A stretch of 64,000 nt of DNA, taken from positions 62,001-126,000 of the forward strand of contig JAUIJD010000001.1 in assembly GCA_030431475.1 (NCBI GenBank). Reading direction: 5' to 3'. Below the pieces are notes generated by a model. That model saw nothing but the letters and a program-made list of their open reading frames with translations. It had not been told where the DNA came from and did not search any database. Source of the stretch: Verrucomicrobiia bacterium. Lineage in GTDB: Bacteria > Verrucomicrobiota > Verrucomicrobiia > Verrucomicrobiales > Akkermansiaceae. Within the stretch, counting starts at the first letter, position 1; each line of letters opens with the position of its first letter. Of this stretch, positions 18,053 to 25,559 are shown piece after piece. Both the position numbers and the translations under genes were made by a program.

Positions 18053-19828
18053 ATGATGCGCCGAATCCTCTGCGCCGGGTTGCTGCTCGCGCCACTCCTG
18101 CCTGCGCAGGAGCCCCTTTTCGCCCAAAGTCCCCGGGCCACCCACCCGAAGGACAAGACCCGCATCGAGGTCGAGGCGCTGTTCAGCATGCCCCCTCCCA
18201 CTGGCTACCTTCCGGTGCGGGTCACCGCGGTCAACCAGCGGGAAACCGACGGCCGTTTGCGCTTCAGCACCTTCTCGCAGAGCGGGGTCGAGCCTGAAGA
18301 CAGCGCGATGGAGTCCGAGTTCTCACTCGACAGTCCCGCCGGAGGTACCGTCACCCGCGACCTGCTGGTTCCGCTGACGACCCGCTTCGAGACCTCGGGC
18401 TACGGCGGGACATCCGTCCGGGTCAACATGTCTGGCAGCTTCGGCAGCAACAGCGGCAGCCTCAACTGCGGCTTCCATCCCGACGGGCCGGCCATCCTGA
18501 TGAGCGAGCCGCTCTTCACACCCAACTCGTCCAGCCTCGACGCCGAACTCAACCGCTCCCGTCGGGGCGGCTACGGGAGCTTCACCTTCGCGTCCAAGTT
18601 CACCGCCTCGATGATGCCCGAGGACTGGCGCGCCTACTCGGGCTACGACGTCATGGTGCTGACCGACAACGACTGGAACCTTCTCCCGCCCGGCGCCCGC
18701 GCCGCGGTGCTGCAGTGGGTCCGCCTCGGCGGCGTCGTCAGCATCTACCGCCAGACTTCCACAAACTTCGCCTCGCTCGGAATCGAGGCCGAAGGGAGCG
18801 GCGATCAGACCGGCTACGGCCTCGGCCGCATCGAACTCCTCAAGCTGTCAGGTACCGCGCTGGACGCACCTCGCACCGTGAGCCGCTACCACAGCCGCCC
18901 GGGCGTCGCCATCGAGGGGCTCAACGAGAGCATCACCGAGGACTACCACTCAAGCTGGCCGCTCCAGGACGAGTTCGGAAAGCAGAAGTTCGACTACGCC
19001 ATCTTCATCATCGTCCTGATCGCCTTCGGCGTGCTCGTCGGCCCCATCAACCTCTTCGTCTTCGCCAAGTCCGGCAAGCGCCACAAGCTGTTCATCACCA
19101 CGCCCATCATTTCCGTCGCCACCAGCGCCCTGCTGATCGGCATGATCCTGCTGCGCGACGGCACCGGGGGACGCGGCGCCCGCATCGCCCTGATCGAGGT
19201 GCGGCCGGAGAACGGCGAGAACCGCGCCTACGTCATCCAGGAGCAGGTGACCCGCACCGGCGTCCTGCTCGGCGCCTCCTTTGAAATCGGGGAAGACGTG
19301 GCGATCACGCCGGTCCCGATCGCCGACAGCGCCTGGGCCCGCCTCACGCCCGGCGTCGGCGGAGCGGGCATGCGCTTCACCTCGAGCTTCAGCGACGAGG
19401 GCATGAAGGCCGGGGGCGACTGGTTCCAGAGCCGCTCCGAACAGGGTCAGTTGATCCGCGCGGTCGTCCCGACGCGGGGGCGGATCGAACTCAAGGGCGG
19501 CGGCGGCGCGCCGACCTTCGTCTCGACCTACGACTTCCCGATCGAACGGCTTTACTACGCCGACCGTAGCAATGGCTACTGGCTGGTGAAGGACCTGGAG
19601 GCCGGCAAGGCGGCCGCCGGCACCACCATCAGCGAGTCCGACTACCGGGCCGCGGTCGCCGACGAGGCCCGGCGACTCGCCCGACGCCAGCGGGAGCAGC
19701 TCAACCGCGTCTCCAAGCGCGCCGACCACTACGTGGCCATCACCAGCGAGCCGCCCGCCATCGAGACCTTCGGCGCCATCCGCTGGGTCGACGAACGAGC
19801 CATCCTCACCGGACCCGTGCTGCGCTGA
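18053..19828 (+). CDS. Exported membrane-anchored protein of the MoxR operon, unknown function
   Basis: A 591-residue protein with a signal peptide (to about residue 19), a large extracytoplasmic domain of roughly 290 residues, two membrane segments (about 315-338 and 346-367), then a second domain of about 220 residues. The start at 18053 gives a clean signal peptide and lies 7 bp after the MoxR stop. The YDVMVLTDNDWNLLPPGARAAVLQWVRLGG stretch resembles the glutamine-amidotransferase-like fold seen in other MoxR-operon membrane proteins. I do not recognise a named family. It is presumably a structural partner of the VWA proteins encoded downstream. Confidence 0.7.
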   Translation: MMRRILCAGLLLAPLLPAQEPLFAQSPRATHPKDKTRIEVEALFSMPPPTGYLPVRVTAVNQRETDGRLRFSTFSQSGVEPEDSAMESEFSLDSPAGGTVTRDLLVPLTTRFETSGYGGTSVRVNMSGSFGSNSGSLNCGFHPDGPAILMSEPLFTPNSSSLDAELNRSRRGGYGSFTFASKFTASMMPEDWRAYSGYDVMVLTDNDWNLLPPGARAAVLQWVRLGGVVSIYRQTSTNFASLGIEAEGSGDQTGYGLGRIELLKLSGTALDAPRTVSRYHSRPGVAIEGLNESITEDYHSSWPLQDEFGKQKFDYAIFIIVLIAFGVLVGPINLFVFAKSGKRHKLFITTPIISVATSALLIGMILLRDGTGGRGARIALIEVRPENGENRAYVIQEQVTRTGVLLGASFEIGEDVAITPVPIADSAWARLTPGVGGAGMRFTSSFSDEGMKAGGDWFQSRSEQGQLIRAVVPTRGRIELKGGGGAPTFVSTYDFPIERLYYADRSNGYWLVKDLEAGKAAAGTTISESDYRAAVADEARRLARRQREQLNRVSKRADHYVAITSEPPAIETFGAIRWVDERAILTGPVLR

Positions 19829-19859
19829 AACTTCAAAAGTGAAACTCGAAATCTCAATG
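19827..19859. repeat. Left 33-bp imperfect inverted repeat of the four-helix-bundle insert
   Basis: Begins GAAACTT and overlaps the TGA stop of the preceding gene. It matches the reverse complement of 20246-20278 at 24 of 33 positions, including runs GAAACTT, AAACT, GAAA and CTCAA. It ends at the ATG of the enclosed gene. Confidence 0.7.
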
Positions 19860-20243
19860 ACGATGAAGTCCGGCGATCAGCGTGACATCAAACCCTACGA
19901 TCTCGAGGAGCGGACCTATGAGTTTGCTCTGCGTACACGCTTGTTTCTGAAAGGACGGAAATGGGACCCGGTGTCCTGGCCGGATGTCCGGCAGTTGCTG
20001 CGATCATCGGGCTCGGTGGCGGCCAACTACATCGAGTTCATCGAAGGAGTCAGCGATGACGACAAAACCTACCGACTCCGTATTTCAAAGAAAGAGGCAC
20101 GCGAATCGGGTCTCTGGATGCGATTGATTTCCGACTGCAACGAGATTCCTGACGAAACGGGCGAGTTGCTCGATTCTCTCATGCAGGAGGCGGACGAACT
20201 TGTGCGAATCCTGGCCTCCATCATCCGCAAGCGCGTGTCCTGA
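19857..20243 (+). CDS. Four-helix-bundle protein (23S rRNA intervening-sequence / Avd-like family)
   Basis: A protein of 128 residues from ATG 19857. GTG 19839 and ATG 19863 are alternative starts. It matches the small family first found in 23S rRNA intervening sequences, with DLEERTYEFALRTRLFL, the hallmark RSSGSVAANYIEF, and KKEARESGLWMRLI. The family folds as a pentameric four-helix bundle related to Avd of diversity-generating retroelements; its cellular role is unknown. Base composition is visibly less GC-rich than its neighbours. It is embedded, same strand, between the MoxR-operon membrane protein and the ABC ATPase and is bounded by inverted repeats, so it looks inserted. Confidence 0.85.
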   Translation: MTMKSGDQRDIKPYDLEERTYEFALRTRLFLKGRKWDPVSWPDVRQLLRSSGSVAANYIEFIEGVSDDDKTYRLRISKKEARESGLWMRLISDCNEIPDETGELLDSLMQEADELVRILASIIRKRVS

Positions 20244-20245
20244 CC

Positions 20246-20278
20246 CGTTGAGGTTTCAAGTTTAGACGTTCAAGTTTC
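20246..20278. repeat. Right 33-bp imperfect inverted repeat of the four-helix-bundle insert
   Basis: Partner of 19827-19859; it ends GTTTC, one base before the ATG of the ABC ATPase gene (20280). It also contains two similar direct copies of GTT(T)CAAGTTT. Confidence 0.7.
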
Positions 20279-20279
20279 C

Positions 20280-21320
20280 ATGTCCGCCCACGCCATCCGC
20301 GTCCACAACCTCTACCGCTACTTCGGCCAGCTGAAGGCCGTCAACGGCGTGTCCTTCGAGATCCCCCACGGCTCCGTGTGCGGCTTTGTCGGCGCCAACG
20401 GTGCCGGCAAGACCACCACCATGCGGATCCTCGCGTCGCTCGACTACCCGACCATGGGACTCGCCGAGATCTGCGGGATCAACGTCGTCCACCACCCCGA
20501 GCAGGTCCGGCGACTGATCGGATGGATGCCGGACCACTTCGGGAACTACGACCACATGACGGTGCTCGAGTATCTCGACTTCTACGCCCGGGCCTTCGGC
20601 TACTCCGGAAAGGAGCGCCGGACCCGGGTGCAGGAGGTCATGGAGTTCACCGACCTGATCCCGCTGGCGGAGCGCTTCTCCAACAAGCTCTCCAAGGGCA
20701 TGACCCAGCGCCTCTGCCTCGGCCGGGCCCTTCTCCACGACCCGCAGGTCCTGATCATGGACGAGCCCGCCGCCGGCCTCGATCCGAAGGCGCGCGTCGA
20801 GCTCAAGCACCTCATCCGCGTGCTCGCCGACGAGGGAAAGACCATCTTCATCTCCTCGCACATCCTCTCCGAGCTGGGGGAGATGTGCGACTCCCTGCTC
20901 TTCATCAACGCCGGCCGCATCGTCCACCATGGCGATGCCGAGTCGCTCAAGCTCGGCACCGACGGCACCGGCGGCATGCTCTTCGACGTGCAGGTGGTCG
21001 GCGACCCCGAGGCGCTCTCGGAGTGGTGCCTGGTGAATCCCTACGCCGAGTTCCTGGAAAGCCGTAAACGGGGCGGGCGGATCCGCATCGAGGGCGACGC
21101 CCCGGAGAAGGCCGCCGATGTCCTCGCTCGGATGGTCCGCGACGGCCTCAAGGTGGTCGAGTTCCACAAGGAGCAGCGCAACCTGGAGGATGCCTTCATC
21201 GACATGCTCGGTCGCATCGACCGGGGCGAGGAGGCCCAACCTCCCGTGATGCCCTCGCAGCCGGAGCCCTCGTTCACTCCCACCGCCGAGGCCCCGGACA
21301 CCCCCACTCCCCAAGCCTGA
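20280..21320 (+). CDS. ABC transporter ATP-binding protein
   Basis: A 346-residue ABC ATPase of the multidrug/gliding (ABC-2) class. Walker A GANGAGKTT is at residues 38-46, the signature LSKGMTQR at about 138-145, and Walker B LIMDEPAAGLDP at about 157-168, followed by the H-loop SSHIL. The C-terminal 100 residues form the accessory domain seen in ABC-2 exporters and end in a Pro/Thr-rich tail. The permease gene starts 4 bp later. Being in an operon with MoxR/VWA genes, the exporter may act in envelope assembly; its substrate is unknown. Confidence 0.93.
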   Translation: MSAHAIRVHNLYRYFGQLKAVNGVSFEIPHGSVCGFVGANGAGKTTTMRILASLDYPTMGLAEICGINVVHHPEQVRRLIGWMPDHFGNYDHMTVLEYLDFYARAFGYSGKERRTRVQEVMEFTDLIPLAERFSNKLSKGMTQRLCLGRALLHDPQVLIMDEPAAGLDPKARVELKHLIRVLADEGKTIFISSHILSELGEMCDSLLFINAGRIVHHGDAESLKLGTDGTGGMLFDVQVVGDPEALSEWCLVNPYAEFLESRKRGGRIRIEGDAPEKAADVLARMVRDGLKVVEFHKEQRNLEDAFIDMLGRIDRGEEAQPPVMPSQPEPSFTPTAEAPDTPTPQA

Positions 21321-21324
21321 GCCC

Positions 21325-22800
21325 GTGTCCGACACCGCCGCCACCGCCGAGTCCCCTCCTCCCCAGCCGCTGGTCGCCGACCGGCTGGCGGATTTCAGCG
21401 ACAAGCTGTCGCCGATGCTGGTCAAGGAGCTTCGCCAGGGACTGCGGGCGAAGACTTTCGTGATCGTCTTCCTGACGCTCCAGGGTCTGCTCCTGCTCGT
21501 GCTGCTCTCCGCGGTGGCCGCGTCGGCGCAACCCCAGCGCGCCGGCGGTGCGATCTCGGGAATCATCTTCATGTTCTATGCGCTGGCGCTGCTGGTCATC
21601 CAGCCGATCCGCGGCATCGGCACGCTCCACCGGGAGGTTCAGGGGAAGACGATCGAGCTCATGGTGCTGACGCGCCTCAGCGCCTGGAAGATCGTCCTCG
21701 GCAAGTGGATCTCCATCGTCAGCCAGTCGGCGCTCATCCTCGCCGCGATCGTTCCCTACCTCATCCTCCGCTACTGGTTCGGCGACATGAACCTCTTCGG
21801 CGAACTCTCGCTGATGCTGCTGGTCTTTGTCGCGTCGGCGGTGCTGACCGCCGTCGTGGTCGGCATCTCCTGCGTCCCGTCGGTCCTGCTGCGCGGGCTC
21901 GTTCCGCTGCTCGCGGGCGGTTTCGGACTCTTCATCATTCCCCGCCTCTGTTTCGGTCGCCCGTTTGAGGACATGGTCTCGGTGGCGGCCCTGCAGACCT
22001 CGGAGCACTTCTGGGGCGTCACCATCAGCATGCTTTGCGCCCTCTACGTCGGCTGGACCTCGTTGGGAATCGGCGCCGGCATGATCGCGCCGGCCGCCGA
22101 GAACCACGCCACGCTGAAGCGCTCCATCACACTCGGCCTCCTCATCCTGCTCATTCCCATCGGAGCTTTCGCGCCGGTCCACCCCGAGGCACTCGCGGTG
22201 CTCGTCGCCGTGATTCTGGTTCCCTCCATCGCCCTCGCCCTCACCGAGAACTTCAATCTCATGCCGCCGATCTGCGGTCCCTTCGTGCGACGCGGCCCCG
22301 CCGGCCGGATCGCCGGGCGACTGCTCTACCCGGGTTGGCCCTCCGGGGTGCTCTTCTCGGGGGGGGCGGTCGCGCTCGGCGTGGGCAGCGTCTGGCTCGC
22401 CATCGACGGGCCGATGGACCGCGAGTTCACGATTGTGCTGATCTCGCTGCTTGGATCGCTCCTGATGCCCGCCGTGATCACCGTGATCTTCGATCGCAAG
22501 ATCAAGAGTCGCTTCACCACTTACCTTCTCCTGTTCGCCGCCGGCGCGATCGTCACCTTCGTTCTCGGCTTCATCGCGGCCTCGCTGGATGGCGGCTCCC
22601 GGGGCTTTCTCTGGTTCTTCGCCTGGCTCCCCCAGACCTTCATCGCGATGACCGCCTTCCCGCGCGATTTTGATCGCGACACCCTGACCCTGGTGTCCGC
22701 CACCGTCAGCGGTGCCTACCTGCTGATCCTCGTCCCGCTGGCCCTGATGCACTTCCGCAGGATCTCCGAGGTTGAATCCGAAATCGAGGAGGTCGCATGA
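21325..22800 (+). CDS. ABC-2 type transporter permease
   Basis: A 491-residue integral membrane protein (GTG start) with about 12 hydrophobic segments. After the first segment pair it has the ABC-2 permease hallmark REVQGKTIELMVLTRLSAWKIVLGKW, the coupling-helix region that contacts the ATPase. It partners the ATPase encoded immediately upstream. The stop overlaps the DUF58 start by ATGA, so translation of the operon is coupled here. Confidence 0.88.
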   Translation: MSDTAATAESPPPQPLVADRLADFSDKLSPMLVKELRQGLRAKTFVIVFLTLQGLLLLVLLSAVAASAQPQRAGGAISGIIFMFYALALLVIQPIRGIGTLHREVQGKTIELMVLTRLSAWKIVLGKWISIVSQSALILAAIVPYLILRYWFGDMNLFGELSLMLLVFVASAVLTAVVVGISCVPSVLLRGLVPLLAGGFGLFIIPRLCFGRPFEDMVSVAALQTSEHFWGVTISMLCALYVGWTSLGIGAGMIAPAAENHATLKRSITLGLLILLIPIGAFAPVHPEALAVLVAVILVPSIALALTENFNLMPPICGPFVRRGPAGRIAGRLLYPGWPSGVLFSGGAVALGVGSVWLAIDGPMDREFTIVLISLLGSLLMPAVITVIFDRKIKSRFTTYLLLFAAGAIVTFVLGFIAASLDGGSRGFLWFFAWLPQTFIAMTAFPRDFDRDTLTLVSATVSGAYLLILVPLALMHFRRISEVESEIEEVA

Positions 22801-23678
22801 CGGAGGAGGAGCTGAGTCGATCCCACGCGCGGGCGCTCGCCGCCGCCGGCCGACTGCGCCTGCCGCTCCGGTCGAAGGTGTGGAAGGGACAGGCGGGTGA
22901 GTTTCTCGGCGCCGGTGTCGGTTCATCCCTCGATTTCCAGGACCACCGCAACTACGTCCCCGGTGACGACCCACGCCATATCAACTGGCAGGCCTACGCC
23001 CGGACCGGTCACTACACGATGAAGCTCTATCGCGAAGAGGTTCGTCCGGTGGTGGATGTGGTCCTCGACGCGTCGGACTCGATGTTCTTCGAACCCGGGA
23101 AATCCAACCGCACGGCCGAACTCTTCTACTTCGCCGTCGAGTCCGCCCGGCGTTCCGGTGCGGCCACCTCGGTCCACCTGGTGCGTGGCGACACCGTGCG
23201 CCCGCTGCTACCCGAGGGCCTGTCGACCCACCGGTGGATCGACGACATCCGCTCGATGAAGTCCGAGGATCCCGCGGCCCTCCCCGATCTCTCGCGCATC
23301 CCCTTCCGTCAGAACGCCATCCGCGTCTTTGTTTCCGACCTGCTTTTCGCCGGCGATCCCGACCCCTGCATGCGGTTGCTGGCGGCGCGTCACGGCTCGC
23401 CGATTCTGCTCGTTCCCTTCACCCGGTCCGAGGCCGATCCCGAGTGGAGCGGCAACTACGAATTCATCGACGCCGAGCGGCGCAGCCGTCACCCCCATCG
23501 GGTCGAGCCATCGGTCCTGCGTCGCTACAAGGAGACCTACGCCAACCACTTCACCCTCTGGAAGAACGCCTGCCAGCGTCACCAGAGCGCCCTCGCACGA
23601 ATCCCGAGCGAGACCGACCTGCAGACCTCGCTCTTCGCGGAAGCCGTGCCGTCGGGCGCCCTGGAGATCATCAACTGA
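22797..23678 (+). CDS. DUF58 protein (MoxR-operon VWA-like)
   Basis: A 293-residue cytoplasmic protein with the DUF58 signature DFQDHRNYVPGDDPRHINW at about residues 46-64, followed by a degenerate VWA metal-site sequence D91-A-S93-D-S95. DUF58 proteins almost always accompany MoxR ATPases and VWA membrane proteins. The start overlaps the permease stop by 4 bp, and the next gene starts 3 bp after its own stop, which fixes it firmly in the operon. Confidence 0.92.
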   Translation: MTEEELSRSHARALAAAGRLRLPLRSKVWKGQAGEFLGAGVGSSLDFQDHRNYVPGDDPRHINWQAYARTGHYTMKLYREEVRPVVDVVLDASDSMFFEPGKSNRTAELFYFAVESARRSGAATSVHLVRGDTVRPLLPEGLSTHRWIDDIRSMKSEDPAALPDLSRIPFRQNAIRVFVSDLLFAGDPDPCMRLLAARHGSPILLVPFTRSEADPEWSGNYEFIDAERRSRHPHRVEPSVLRRYKETYANHFTLWKNACQRHQSALARIPSETDLQTSLFAEAVPSGALEIIN

Positions 23679-23681
23679 ACC

Positions 23682-25523
23682 ATGCTCACCCTCGCCAATC
23701 CCGCCGGACTCTGGGCGCTGCTCGGCATTCCCGCCGTGCTCGCGATCCACTTCCTGCAGCGTCGTGCGAAGGACCTGCCCATCTCGACCCTGTTTTTGCT
23801 CGAGAAGACGCAGCGGGAATCGATCAGCGGTCGCCGTTTCGACCGGCTCATGAACTCCGTCCCCCTGTGGATGCAGCTTCTGGCCGTCCTGCTCCTCACC
23901 TGGATCCTCGCCGAGCCGCGGTATCAGAAGGCCCGCAGCACCCAGCGGGTCGCGGTCGTCCTGGACGCCTCCGCTTCCATGAGCGTGTTCAAGGACGCGC
24001 TGAAGGAGGCGTTGACCCGGGAGCTGCCCGACCTGCAGGGACCCGCAGCCGCGCTGGAGCTGACCCTGCTCGAATCCACCGGTGATCTGGCCAAGCTCTA
24101 CACGGGCGACTCGACCGATGAAGCGCTCGCCCGTCTCGATGAATGGAATCCGACCTCGGGCCTCGTCGATCCAACCGCCGCCCTGCGGCTGGGTCGATCC
24201 CTGGTCGGCCGCGAGGGCACCGTCGTCTATGCCACCGACACCCCGCACGAGGCGCTGCCCTTCGATGCGCGCCTGCTCGCCGTCGGCGAACCGGTCGACA
24301 ACGTCGGCATCACCGGCGTGCGCTTCGAGCGGAAGGAGGGCGCCATCGTGTGGACGGCGGTGGTCCGGAATTACTCGGACGCCCCCGCGACCCGCTCGTG
24401 GTCGCTGACCCTCCCCGATGGCAAGCGCACCGAACCGAAGTCGTTCGAGCTCGACGGGGGTTCACTGGCTTCCCTGCAGGCGGCGTTCCCCACGGAGGCG
24501 GAACGGGTCGTGCTCGAACTGTCGCCCGACCGCTTCACGCTCGATGACCGCATGCCCATGGTCGCGCCGTCACCGAAGGTCATCGGACTCTTCTCCTCGA
24601 CCTCTCCGGAGTTCGCGAAGCTCGCGGAACGCATGGTGCGATCGCTCGACGCGGTCGAGCCCACGAATGACGCATCCCTCGCCGACCTCGCCCTCGTTTC
24701 CTACGATCCGCTCGCCCCGGTCCTGCCCGACGGAAACGCCGCGGTCTTCGTCAACGACGACACCCGGGCCGGCTCGTATCTCAAGGGAGGCATCGTCGCC
24801 GAGGCCCACCCGCTCGTCGCCGGGCTCAACTGGCAGTCCCTGCTCGTCCGTGAATCGATCCAGCTCGAGCGGCGACCCACCGACGACGTGCTGCTCTGGC
24901 AGGACACCCGTCCGCTGATCTTCCTCCGCGACCTCCAACCCACCGAGGACTCGGCGGGCGGACGACAACTCTGCTTCAACTTCGACCTCCGAAAGTCGAA
25001 TGCCGCCCAGCAACCGGCCTTCATCATCTGCCTCCACCGCTTCGTCGAGAGCATCCGGGACCGCAAGGTCGCGCAGGTACGGATGTCCCTCGAAACCTCG
25101 CAGCCGGTGCAGCTGGCCGCCCGCGCGGAAACGCCGGTCACCCTGAGCCAACTCGATCTCGATGGCCGGGCCTCCGGCTCCCGCACGCTGCCTCCGGCCC
25201 AACTCCTCAGGTTCCGCGCCCCGGAGGTCCCCGGTTTCGTCAAGGTCCGGCAGGGTGACACCAAGCTCCTCGATGCCGCCGTCTACTTCGCCGACACCCG
25301 CGAAGCCGACTTCCGCGGGTGCGACACCGACAGCTCCCTCGGAGGCTCCGGCGCCGCCGCCATCGAGCGACACACCGAACAGGACCACTGGTGGCGACTC
25401 TGGCTCCTGCTGCTTCTCGCCGCCCTCCTGGTCTCATGGTATTTCTCGAAGGACGGCCCCCGCGAGAAGGCCGAGCCATCCGATCCCGCCCCGGAGAGTT
25501 CAACCCCGAAGGTCACCGCCTGA
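23682..25523 (+). CDS. BatA-like membrane protein with VWA domain
   Basis: A 613-residue protein. The N-terminal BatA-type region has two membrane segments (about 8-26 and 62-78) with the AIHFLQRRAKDLPISTLFLL motif, then a VWA domain with metal-site DxSxS at D95-S97-S99. A long extracytoplasmic beta-rich part follows, and a C-terminal membrane segment (about residues 570-590) precedes a charged tail. Bat-type proteins with MoxR and DUF58 form an inner-membrane complex of uncertain role (aerotolerance or envelope functions in other phyla). Confidence 0.88.
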   Translation: MLTLANPAGLWALLGIPAVLAIHFLQRRAKDLPISTLFLLEKTQRESISGRRFDRLMNSVPLWMQLLAVLLLTWILAEPRYQKARSTQRVAVVLDASASMSVFKDALKEALTRELPDLQGPAAALELTLLESTGDLAKLYTGDSTDEALARLDEWNPTSGLVDPTAALRLGRSLVGREGTVVYATDTPHEALPFDARLLAVGEPVDNVGITGVRFERKEGAIVWTAVVRNYSDAPATRSWSLTLPDGKRTEPKSFELDGGSLASLQAAFPTEAERVVLELSPDRFTLDDRMPMVAPSPKVIGLFSSTSPEFAKLAERMVRSLDAVEPTNDASLADLALVSYDPLAPVLPDGNAAVFVNDDTRAGSYLKGGIVAEAHPLVAGLNWQSLLVRESIQLERRPTDDVLLWQDTRPLIFLRDLQPTEDSAGGRQLCFNFDLRKSNAAQQPAFIICLHRFVESIRDRKVAQVRMSLETSQPVQLAARAETPVTLSQLDLDGRASGSRTLPPAQLLRFRAPEVPGFVKVRQGDTKLLDAAVYFADTREADFRGCDTDSSLGGSGAAAIERHTEQDHWWRLWLLLLLAALLVSWYFSKDGPREKAEPSDPAPESSTPKVTA

Positions 25524-25559
25524 TCCATTCCCGAGCCCTGCCACGCCCAACCGACTTCC

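Noticed and set aside
21274-22974. A 566-codon minus-strand frame opposite the ABC permease, rich in Glu/Asp/Gln/His
   Set aside because: The charged composition is the complement of hydrophobic membrane-helix codons on the plus strand.
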